Source: Chlamydomonas sphaeroides
Lineage: Eukaryota; Chlorophyta; Chlorophyceae; Chlamydomonadales; Chlamydomonadaceae
Reading direction: 5' to 3'
Assembly: GCA_001662425.1 (NCBI GenBank)
Contig: BDDC01000207.1
Coordinates: forward strand, 12,752-76,751
DNA: 64,000 bases
In this document: piece after piece, positions 36,966-46,976 of the stretch
Position numbering within the stretch: position 1 is the first letter of the stretch
Layout: each line of letters starts with the position of its first letter
Made by a program: the position numbers and the translations under genes
The notes under the pieces: generated by a model
Databases searched by the model: none
The model's input: only the letters and a program-made list of their open reading frames with translations
Told to the model about the DNA's origin: nothing

Positions 36966-39900
36966 ATGATGCCGCTGCCGGCTCGCGTGTCGGGCCGGCG
37001 GGTGTCTAGCGGCGCCGCAGGCTCCTCACGCAGCTCCGCCGGCAGGCGCGCGGTTCTCGTCCGCGCGTCGACCACGGGAGCAAGCCCCTTCCCCCAGCGG
37101 AACGCCCGCCTCGTGCTTGAGGACGGCTCCGTGTGGCACGCGACATCGTTCGGCGCCAGCGGCACGGAGATTGGCGAGGTGCGCAATCAACGAGAGCGAA
37201 CTAGGGTTGGCACACGGCGACACGCTTTCAGTTGCGATAAGCCCATGGGAACTAGTGATCACAATTGATGCGTGCGGGGCAGCTGGCGAAGGCAGGCGTG
37301 CACACGCCGCCGGAGTTCGCTGCGACATGCGAACGAGGGTTCTCTCAACACTCTCCTTTTGGCCGCGACAGGTGGTCTTCAACACCTCTCTGACCGGCTA
37401 CCAGGAGATTATGACGGACCCTTCCTATAAGGGCCAGTTTGTCGCCTTCACGTGCCCGCACATTGGCAACGTCGGTATCAACTTCGGTGAGGCGCTGCCG
37501 TGCGCGCAGGCACAGCGTGCGTCACCTGTAGCGTCCGGCTGATGCCAGCGTCCGCCCCGCCACAGAGGACGACGAGTCGTTGACGTGCCATATGCGCTCG
37601 ATCATCGTGCGTGACCTCTCCTGTGTCGTCTCCAACTACCGGTCAAAGATGACCCTGGAGGCGTACTGCAAGAAGGAGGGCGTGATTGGCCTCGCCAACC
37701 TCGACACCCGCGCGCTCACCAAGGTCCTCCGTGAGACGGGGTGCCTGGTCGGCGTCGTGACCACCGACGCGACCAAGTCGGACGCGGAGCTGGTCAACAT
37801 GGCGAAGTCGTGGACCATCGTGGGCAAGGACCTGCTGTCGGTCGTGTCGTGCACGGAGCCGTACGAGTGGGGCAAGGGAACCAGCGACGAGTGGGAGTTC
37901 AACGGCCGCACCAAGATGGCCAAGCAGGGCCCCCACTTCCACGTGAGTCGCATGCACCGACGGAGGCGCTTGTGTGCGGCACGGGGCTCCGCTGAGCTCT
38001 GGGGCGGCGAGCAGGCTGGGCTGTCGGGACGCACGTGGGGACTTCGGCTGGCGGTCGCGCAGCGCGCCGGGGCTGCGGGTTGGGACGTGAAGAGTTCACA
38101 CCCATGCGCACAAAGCCGCATTGCTCAACAGCCCGGATTGACACAGGCAACCCCTCGCTGCACGCTGACCCAAGTCGGGCGCGGTCCTCGCGCACCGCTG
38201 CGTCCCCCAGCCACCCAAGCCCGCGCGGCAGCCGTCGTGTTCCCGTCAGCCCAGCGCAGGCGGCGCCCCTGCATGGGCCCCTGCATGGGCCAGGCGCAGG
38301 TGCAGGGCGCTGGTGCCCGCTGGCCCCTCGGCTCCCTGCGCCAGCTCCCTGCACCCCACCTCGTCCACGCACGAGCTTCCCCACCCACCCAGCTGCTCAC
38401 ACGTCTCGGGCGGCTGTCAGTGCCCGCCACCTCTGCCGCGCTCCCCCCTGGGATGCCCGGACGCACCTCTGACACGCCCCTCCCCTCCCTCGTCCCCTCC
38501 TCGCCCCACCCTCTCCTCGCCCCGCCCAGGTCGTTGCCTACGACTTCGGCATCAAGACAAACATCCTGCGCCGCCTGGCCGCCTTCGGCTGCCGCATCAC
38601 CGTGGTGCCCGCCACCTACCCCGCCTCGGAGGTGCTCAAGATGAACCCCGACGGCGTCTTCTTCTCCAACGGCCCCGTGAGTGTCATGTCGTGTCGTGGA
38701 GCTGGCTGGGCTGGGCCGGAGCTGGGGCAGGGGCAGGCGGGCGCGAGCAAGCACATGCATCGGCAAGGCCGCAGCGGTAGGGATGCGGGGTACGGCCCAA
38801 CACTGGCCCAGCAACCCGCTGCCGTCTGCCCCCGTGCCTGCCGACCCCAGGGCGACCCGTCGGCCGCCCCCTACGCGGTGGAGAACGCCAAGGCCATCCT
38901 GGGCAAGAAGCCGGTGTTCGGCATCTGCATGGGGCACCAGGTGCGTGGCGGAGGGGAGGGAGGCGGAGGAAAGGGACGGCACGTGTACGGTCTGTGTGGA
39001 GGTTGCATCGTTTGGGGATGGAGGTATTGTGGCCGGGAAGGTGGGCGGAAAGGTGGAGGAGAGGGGAGGGGAAGGAACGAAAGGCAAGTGCCCGGTGTCG
39101 CCTCGACACGTCGGATGGAATGCCAAGTCGGTCGCCGGGAAGAAGCGGCGTGTGGACCCTGGGAGCAGGGGCGGGGGGTCCGATCTTTACCCTGGCTGGC
39201 CTTGTTTCAGCAGCTGTTGGGCAGCACCGGTGGTGGCGGTTTAATAGCACCGGGAGGGGGGACGCGCATCGGAGACCACCCAGGCAGTCTTTAGGAAAGG
39301 GCAAGGCGCGCACACTCGCGTGTCTGTGCCCCACGGCGTCGCCCCCTCCCTGCCCGCTCTCCCCGTCCTCCAGGTCCTGGGCCAGGCCTTTGGCGGCAAG
39401 ACCTTCAAGCTCAAGTTCGGGCACCACGGCGGCAACCACCCCATCCGCTACGTGCCCACCGGTGCGTGGCCACACGGACACTCATGTGCTCGCTCTCGTG
39501 CTGGCCGCCCCTCGCTCTTCCCTGCCATGTGTTGGTCCCTGCTCACGCTTGTCTGCTGGACCCTGCCTACCCCTCCAGGCCGCGTGGAGATCTCTGCGCA
39601 GAACCACAACTTCGCGGTGGACCCCGCCACGCTGCCGCCGGGCGTTGAGGTGACCCACATCAACCTCAACGACGGCACCTGCGCGGGTGAGCAGGGCTGG
39701 GGTGGGGACGGGGGCGAGAAGGGGAGGGCAGGGGCAGAGGGTGGCGGTGGCGGTGGCGGAAGGAACCAGCAGTATAGAGAGCCGGCACCCGCGCGCGTGA
39801 GCAGCAGGTGGCGCGGAGCGATAGGGGGCTGGACGGGAGGAGAGTGAGCCAACGGCGAAAGACGCCGCGGGCACGGCGCAGGGCAGCTCGGCCTCGGGAG

Positions 39901-40721
39901 CCCTCTGCAGCCGTGCCTCCGTGCCGGGGGGGGGGTGTCGCTGGGTCGTCGCTCCCGCGACTCGGCGTGCCGGTGCAGCGGCTCAAAGCTGCCGCCAGGC
40001 GCGTGTAGTCGGGGGACGAGGCATCAGCGGGTCCCACTTTGAGCCGGAAAGCGGGGAGAGCAGTGCCGGTGGGGACGTCGAAGCGACGGGTGAGGTGGCA
40101 GGGAGCCGCGGCGGCTGGCGCAGGGGGGATCCGAGCAGGGCGGAGGGGCGTAAGCTCCAGGGGGCCTGTGCCTGTTGCTACGTCGCTCGCGCACTCGACG
40201 TCCCAGGCAGCAACGCAACGCCAGCGCTGCTGTCTGGCGGCGTATCTAGTGTGGGCAGGTTGTTGCAGCGAGGGTGTTGCGTGCCCGGGTGGCGGGCGGT
40301 GCTGGCCCCGGCCCCTGGGCCCCCGGGCACATTTGCCAGGCCAGGAGGCGGCACCCGTGATGAGCCGCACCCTGCGGCACCTAGCTAGTCCAGGAGAGCT
40401 CGGTTTACAGTTTTGCTTTATTGGTTCTCGTCGTCAGCGATTTTTGCCGCTGGCCGGTGCGCCTGTACGAGATGGACGTATGCAGCGGTGCACCTTGGGT
40501 CGCTCCTGGGTCCTTGGGTCACCCCTACACCCCATTGACGGCACGCTGGCCCGCCTCGCCCCTCTGCCCCCCTCCCCTCCCCCCCAGGCATGGTGTTCAA
40601 GGACCTCAAGGCCATGACCATCCAGTACCACCCCGAGGCCTCGCCCGGGCCGCACGACGCCGACATCTGCTTCGAGCAGTTCGTGGACATGATGAAGGCG
40701 GAACGCAAGGTGCACGCGTAG
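36966..40721 (+). CDS. CARA: carbamoyl-phosphate synthetase small (glutaminase) subunit, plastid
   Basis: Exons 36966-37178, 37372-37486, 37566-37942, 38530-38676, 38851-38940, 39374-39461, 39579-39686 and 40588-40721 join to 423 residues. A Ser/Arg/Ala-rich leader (to about residue 36) suggests plastid import. The N-terminal CPSase domain shows [40 protein letters not shown] and [20 protein letters not shown]. The class I glutamine amidotransferase domain has [20 protein letters not shown], the nucleophile in VFGICMGHQ (Cys about 310), [20 protein letters not shown] and the catalytic pair in [12 protein letters not shown] (His about 394, Glu about 396). It hydrolyses glutamine and feeds ammonia to the large subunit (not in the window) for arginine and pyrimidine synthesis. 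The last intron (39687-40587) is about 900 bp and holds no recognisable gene. Confidence 0.97.
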
Positions 40722-42086
40722 GGGAGCGGCTTGCGCGCTAGGCGGCTGGAGGAGGGGAGCAGGCGGAGGCATTAGTACTCTCGGGGCAAGGGGCTTGGCG
40801 CGGACAACTCGCGATTGGGTTGCCGCGCATCCGGTTGCCTGCGGGGTTGGACAGTGGCCGTACTGCGGGTGCGGGGTGCGGGGTCAACTGACAGGGCTGG
40901 GGCTGGCGGTGGGGCTTGGCCGTCGTGACGATGGGAGTGCGCGGTGACGCCGTTTAGGAGCGCGCACGGCGCGCGGCGGCCGCGCGGACCTGCGTGCGTT
41001 GTATGGACTGGAACCGGCCGGCGGCAAGGCGCCGCCGCATAAGCGGCTGTGAAGCAGCTGAGAAGAACCATGAGGGTGGCCGCAGACGTCCCGGCGCGTT
41101 GTGTGGGTAGGTGTGGTGGCGCCCTGTGCCGCCTGGCAGGGTCGCTGTGTAGCAATCATCTCCGCCGGGCCGCGAGCTGCAGGCCGGGCTCTGGCGCTGC
41201 CCGACTGGCAGGGCAAGCGTTGTACGACGAAGGCGCGTCCAGGGCCTGGAGCCGGCAGCCGGTGACCTCCGTTGGGCGCCGGTTTTGACCAGGGCGGGCG
41301 GCTGTGGCGCCCCGTTGCTTGCGGGTTGTAGCCAGGCCGGAGCCGCCTGTCAGGGCGACGGCTCGGCGGCCTTGTAACAGCAAGAGGCAGAGCGCGTGCT
41401 GCCTCGAAGCTGCCGATTTGTAGCGCAGGCGCAGGGGGTGTTGCAGCACACCGCAACACCGCCGCACTGCGCAGCCCCGAACTCCTCCAAGCGTGCACTG
41501 CGCCCCAACCAGAAAATCGAGAAGCGCTCAACATGCAACCGGCCCCAGCCCGCACGCCGGCAACAATTCCATCGCCAGCACTCTCCGCAACGAGCATGCA
41601 CCCTTGCCACTCTGCCAACCCTGCTCGCCTGCCCCATCGCACCTGCTGTTGCTATTCAACAGCAAGCGGCGCGTCAACGAGCGCAGAGAGCGCAGCGTAC
41701 AAGCGTGCTCATAGAATCCATCCTGTACCCGGCTGCCCTCCTGCGCCCGGCTGCCCACCCCCTGATCGCCAAACCGCAGCGCCGAAGAGCAACAGCTTTT
41801 CTATGTCTGCCAGCAGGTGATTACCGTAAGCGTGTCGACAGGCTCGAGGCATCAACGCACCGCGTCGCCCTATCCTTGTGGCCGCCCCGCAGCACGCCTA
41901 CGACGAGCAGCCCACGGAAAACGCCTCGTACAGCTCTCAACTCCGCACGTGCGCTCCTCCAACCCGCACGCGCGGTCACAACACAGGTGGCGGCACAGCA
42001 GGAGCCCTCTCTGCTGCTCGCCAGGAAAGCAGCCCGCCGCACGGCCGCAATGGTGCGCCACGCAAGCCAGATGGCCCAACTGCCCT
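40722..42086. other. convergent intergenic region
   Basis: Lies between the 3' ends of CARA (plus) and the BTB-BACK gene (minus). ORFs here have no family resemblance. Nothing else is seen. Confidence 0.6.
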
Positions 42087-44177
42087 TCACTTGGGCGGCG
42101 GCAGCGGCGCCGGCGCCGGCGGCAGCAGCTTGAGGCAGCCCCTCATGTAGCCGTCGTGGAGGTAGCGCGACCACGGCGCCAGGGGCTGGCTGTGGCGCCA
42201 GCCGCCGTCGGCCAGCGGCAGAGCGGCGGCAAGCGGCAGAGCGGCGGGCCAGGACGTCCTTGCGCGCTCCGCGAAGATCGTTGCCTCTCGTGGCAGGATC
42301 GCAGCAGTGGCCGTGCTGCGCTGGCCGCCGTCGTGCCACTGGTACGCGGACAGTTAGGCGGTTGGGAGCGTGGTCGCCAGGAGCACCGAGTCTGGCAGCC
42401 GGGAGCCGGGCGTGCTGAAGGCGGCGGGAAGGCTTGCCTTGATCCCCAGCCGCGCAGCGGACGCCCCGACCTCGTGGCAAACCAGTGCGCGCCACTCGAG
42501 GCCGCTAGCTATTGTTGCAGCGCTGTCCTTGAAGGACGCCGACACGTGAACCGTCTGGCGGAGCCCCTGCCGCTGCCGCTGTAGCAGCGCCGCCTCCAGC
42601 TCCTGGCGCCCGATGCTCCACTGGTAAACCCGGCCGCCCTCGGGCAGGCACTGCCGCCGCGGTTTTAAGTTGTACCAGGGCGAAGCAAAGTCCTCAATGG
42701 CGTGGCGCTCCAGGGCCCTGCGGTGCTCCGGGGCCAGGCCCGCATAGCGGCCCACGAGCGCGGCCTCCGTGACGCTGATAGGGGACCAGCCGGCCGGGCT
42801 GTCGCCGCCGAGCGTCTCATAGTCCGCCGCCAGCGCGAGCAGCACTGCCGCGGCGTAGGGAAGGGACAGCTGCGACAGCCGCACGAGCCGCGCCAGCCGC
42901 TGGCGCGTGGCGGCGTCGGTGTCGGCCCAGTTGGCGCGCATCCAGATGAATTCACGTTTTCGCAGGTTACAGATACTCCTTTTGTGACTTCGTTCTAGTT
43001 TATCATTATCCAGGTGGCCAGCAGCGCCAGCACGCTGTCCTCCGTATCGGTGCCGAACTCGTCCGACGCCAGCAGCTTCTCTAGGCCCGACGCCGGCAGT
43101 GCCAGCAGCTGCGCCTTCCTGCCCGGGTGGTTGAGGTACGTGAGCGCATCCCCAACGTGCCTCATCGCCACCGGCCCCGCAGCACACAGCAGCGTCATCA
43201 GGGCCCCGTCGGCAGCGGCGTCCGACCACAGCTCCCGGCAGGCAGCCAGCCGCAGCGCCGCGGCCTTCTGCGCGTCGTCGTCGCCGCCTGCCTCCAGCAG
43301 CTGCTCCACCACCAGCTGCAGGCAAGCGTCCGCGCAGCCCCGTATGCCCAGGGCCTCAGCCTGCCGCCGCACCTCCAAGGCCTGCGTGAGCCCGTCCGCT
43401 GCCACCTGGCCCATGTAGGCGAAGCGCAGCGCCAGCAGCGCGGCGAGCAGCGCGGCGGCGTTGGGCAGCCGCAGGCGCAGCAAAGGCAGCGGCGGCGACG
43501 ACGTGCGGCTGCCTGCACTGGCAGCGCCCACAGGGCCGGCGGCTGTGGGTGGCACCTCCGCGCCGCCGGCGCTGCGAGGCAGGGACGCCAGCTGCGGTGC
43601 GGAGGACCGGGTGGGGGCGGGGGGGGGGCAGGTCTCAGCACACGCTGGTCATTGCCGGCGAGCGGTCATTGCCGGCGAGCACAAGAAACGCGAGTTCGCA
43701 AAGGCAGCACGGGCGAGCAGCACGCCTGCGTCATTCCCGCCGGCCCTGCCAGGACGCCTCCCTGCTGTCCCTGCTCCCCAGGCTCACCTCCCTCGCAAGC
43801 ACGTCGCTGGCGCGACTCAGCACCAAGCTGTGCGCAAAGAGCGGCTCCGGCAGCAGCTCGGCATCGCTGTCCCCAGCGCTGAAGCCGACACGGCAGTCTG
43901 CGAGCTCAGCGCTGTTGAAACAAGCCGCCAGCGCTCGGGCAAGGTGCAGGTTGCCGGGAGCGCCTTCGATGGGATCAGCAAGTGCGCCGCGCAGGGCCGA
44001 GGCGCTCTGCAGCCCCGCATCCGGCGCTGTTTGACCTGCTGCGACTGCTGTGGAAGTTGGGGGCGGCAAAGAGGCGCGGCAGTGCGTGCGGCGGGCCGTG
44101 GCGAGCGTTGCCGCGCGCGGTCGCGGCAGGCAGCGGCTGGCGCACTGGGCCGCGAGGCGGTGGCAGAGGGTGCGCAT
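42087..44177 (-). pseudogene. BTB/POZ-BACK protein gene, possibly disrupted
   Basis: The ATG at 44177 begins exon 43788-44177; exon 2 starts at 43591 in phase. The BTB fold is visible as LADCRVGFSAG, LFAHSLVLSRASDVLARE and PNAAALLAALLALRFAYMGQ. The BACK region follows (QAEALGIRGCADACLQLVVE; MRHVGDALTYLNHPGRKAQL; DSVLALLATW). At 43013 the frame is broken by a 68-bp segment bounded by direct repeats ATCCAG (42940-42945 and 43008-43013). Removing one repeat unit plus the segment restores ATW-MRANWADTDAATRQRLARL in frame. Coding continues (WSPISVTEAALVGRYAGLAP; GASAARLGIKASLPAAFSTP) to an in-frame TAA at 42354-42356. The same frame then resumes as YQWHDGGQRST...WSRYLHDGYMRGCLKLLPP, ending at 42087. 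The TAA could be removed by a 48-nt GT-AG intron (42339-42386); the 68-bp segment has no GT-AG borders. BTB-BACK proteins of this type are numerous in volvocine algae, their partners unknown. The gene may be intact with odd splicing, or a pseudogene. Confidence 0.65.
42940..43013. mobile_element. 68-bp insertion-like segment with 6-bp flanking direct repeats, containing repeat copy B
   Basis: ATCCAG occurs at 42940-42945 and again at 43008-43013, 68 bp apart. The segment between is AT-richer than the gene and includes 42952-42998, the reverse complement of which matches 1093-1139 at 41 of 47 positions. It interrupts the BACK region of a BTB gene and shifts the frame. I see no terminal inverted repeats and no GT-AG borders. 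Confidence 0.6.
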
Positions 44178-44629
44178 TGCGACAAGGTTGTCGTCCTAGC
44201 AGAGTTTGCTGTGGCGTTGAGTTTGCTGTGGCTGTAGCGCGGAGTTGCGCGGCTCGGCAACGGTCTGTGCCGTGCGCGGCACGGCGCACAATTCGGGCGG
44301 CGGTTGAAGGGCGATGTGGGCGGAAGGCTTGATAAGTACACGCGCTCTGCAGCACACGGGAGGAGGCTGGGAGCCATGCAAGTGGACGGGACCATCGCCA
44401 TGACTTTGGGGGGCCGAGGCCCTTGGGTCGGCGCGCAGGTGAGGGGTCTGCATAAGGGTTAAAACAATGTCTTTTATCAATATTGTACCTCTTACAATGA
44501 CCGGGGGCCAGTAAGCCGGCTGGGCACGCAATTGGCTCGTCGAGTTTGCTTGGGCCGACCGCGACTCTGCGTTTGTCCTTGTACTTGGCAGCACCTTACA
44601 CCCCTCTACTTTTCTACACCACCGCAACC
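44178..44629. other. divergent intergenic region
   Basis: 452 bp between the BTB-BACK start (minus) and the 66-residue protein start (plus). It contains an AT-richer stretch near 44459-44500. No coding feature is seen. Confidence 0.6.
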
Positions 44630-45068
44630 ATGTTCTCGCTCCAAGCTGCCGCTTCCCGCAACGTGGCTTGCAACGCGACCGGCGCTCGCCACAAGGGCGC
44701 TAAGCACCACGCGAAGTCCCGGCCGATCAAGGTGCGGGAAGCAGCTTGACTGCCACGAGGGGACGCTGGCCACGCGACCGCGACTTGTGGTGGCTGGGCC
44801 AATGTGTGGCGTCGCGCCTCCAGCCCGGCTGCTGTCGACTTGCTGGGCTTAAGGAGATCAGTCTCTATGCCTGCGTCGCGCCGCCAGTTCGTGGGAGCGT
44901 CTGGCCGCGTCCAGCATCGCAAGTCGGCCGCACGTTCAGCGTCCTCGCTCTTTGCATCCCGCCCCGCAGTACTGCAAGTCGGACAAGAACCACGGACCTG
45001 CCAAGTACGAGCCCCTGCCGGCTCCCCCGCCGGAGGTCGTCGTGCTCTCCAAGCCGACCAAGAACTAA
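44630..45068 (+). CDS. small basic protein, 66 residues, possibly organelle-targeted
   Basis: Two exons (44630-44731 and 44970-45068) join in frame with good splice sites (AAG|GTGCGG and CCGCAG|TAC). The start is [20 protein letters not shown], rich in Ser/Ala/Arg without acids, like an organelle presequence. It is followed by a basic stretch ([20 protein letters not shown]) and a proline-rich end ([20 protein letters not shown]). The layout of a basic HHAKSRP stretch followed by a Pro-rich Y-x-PLPAPP segment is reminiscent of plastid-specific ribosomal protein 6 (cL38), but the match is weak and I do not claim it. Codon use is C/G-ending at third positions as in neighbouring genes. Confidence 0.65.
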
Positions 45069-46976
45069 GCTGGGATGCTCAGTTCTTACTCAACAGGTGC
45101 GGCGGCACGCCCTCACCGGCGTCCTGGGAGGTCTTGGGCAGGCGCCGGGCGTGCGGGGCAAGCCATATGATAAGGGAGACGGCTGCGGGGTGGGGTGGGG
45201 CGTTGCTCAAGTTGGGTGTTCCGAGCTGCAGCAGCAGCTTTTGGGTGACGGCGGTTCAGCATCTGCTGATATTAGCGCGTACCTGCTGTTGGAAAGTTGC
45301 TGGAAAGCTGTCGGAAAACTGCCAACGCTGGACTAGTGAAATGCTTGTGCTGGCTGCCACGCAACCTCTGACCGGTCTTCGCCAACGCTTGGCCCTTCGG
45401 AATGCAGGTGGCTGATGCGTGGCGTTGCTCGCGGCTCGTGATTGGCGCGCTGGAGGCGTCTGCCGCGGCAGCGCCGTAGGGCGTGCGAGCTTGGAGTCGC
45501 GTCCCTGGCCCTGTGGTGGTGCTCGTCCGCGAGCTAAACCGCATACGGCTGAGACTCGCGCTGCCTCGGTGGCGGCGTTGGCATGGACTGGAGCGTCGGG
45601 TGGTGTGCGTGTCTTGTGTGGCTGAGCTTGGCCGTGGAGGCTGGTTGGTGAGCATGGGAGGGTGGAGGAGGAGGGTGGCGGCGGGAGGGCGCGCATGCAG
45701 GCGCTCACCCAGGCCGCCCGGCCGCTGCTACTGGGGCACCTGAGCGAGCCGGCCCCGGCCTTCCCGGGTCGTGTTTTGGGTTCCGCGCCTGGGAGTTTTC
45801 CCGCGCGCCGGGGTCGGCCCTCTGGGGCGCTGTGGCAGCTGCCTGGGCGCCGGGCCACTGGGCGGGCAAGGCGGTACAGCGCTGTAATCGGCAGGTGCTG
45901 TGTTCAGCCTGAGCCATCAAGCTGCGGTATGGAGCAGACGGCAGCATCCAGCATGGCATTGGGGGAGGGTCAGGCTGGCTGCCAGGGGCTGCCATACACG
46001 CCGCGGCATCATTTGCGCGTGAGCGCCGGATACCGTGCTGCCTTCGCGTACGTCCTCTTGTTTGGTCATGCGGCACGCATGCCGAGGGCGGCGGGGCACA
46101 CAGCGCCACGGCGGCCCACTTTACCAGCGTGCTTGCGCAGCGCTCCTCAACATCGGCCACCACCACACCTGCACCGCGGGCAGCAACGCCTTCGCGCAGC
46201 GCCTCCGCACAGATACACTGGCGCGCGCGCCTCCTCCGCAGCGTCCGCAGCACCAGCAATCCTTGGTGCACCGTATTGTGCGTGGTCGTGAACCTCAAGC
46301 CGCATGCCAAGCCGCATGCAGGACTCTGGCTTCTACGCTGGTTCATCGTCGAAAGCCGCATCCAGCTCTCAACCACCGGCGCCGCAACGCCACCCAGGAG
46401 GCTACCGCACTGGCGCCCACCCCTTTCTTGCTTCGCCTAACCCTGCGCCCCAGCCGCCGAAGCCGCCGCCGGCTATGGCACGGGCTGCCCGCCGCGTGCA
46501 TACAAGCCACGCCGCCGAGCGCCGCCGCCACATGATCGATAACCGAGCAACACACACCTTCATTCAAGGAACATCTGCCCCTTCCCAAAAACAGCTGCCC
46601 CTTCCCACTCGCGACCTCGCCGCCCACCGCCCCACCGCACACGCCATCGACCCACCTTCATGCCGCATGACGGCCCCAACCCCCCGCAGCCCCAGCCCCC
46701 GCACGTAAGCCCCCCCCCGCCCCGCCCCATGCGGCAACAGGCTCTCGTCCCACTCCTCCTCCACAGACCCCCTGCCCCAGAACACCCTGCGCCCGGCCAG
46801 CCCCTCTTCCATCCTCACCGCCGCCATGGCGCCACCCGCCGTTGCAGAGCCCCGCCCCGCCGTGTACGACACCGCCCTGGCTCCCTCATGCCTCCGACCG
46901 AGCCCAACCCCGCCAGCCACGCGGGTTCTACCTTGGGAGCCCAAACCCACCAGCCACGCGCCCGGCCGGCCTCTCC
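45069..46976. other. convergent intergenic region
   Basis: About 1.9 kb between the 3' end of the 66-residue protein gene and the 3' end of ECH2. No family-like coding sequence is found on either strand. Confidence 0.55.

Noticed and set aside
38125..39126. Long minus-strand frame opposite CARA
   Set aside because: It is antisense to conserved amidotransferase exons and compositional only.
42354..42356. Reassigned stop codon (TAA read as an amino acid)
   Set aside because: TAA, TAG and TGA all end other well-supported genes in this window, such as the 66-residue gene (TAA), RAF1 (TAG) and SUFE1 (TGA).
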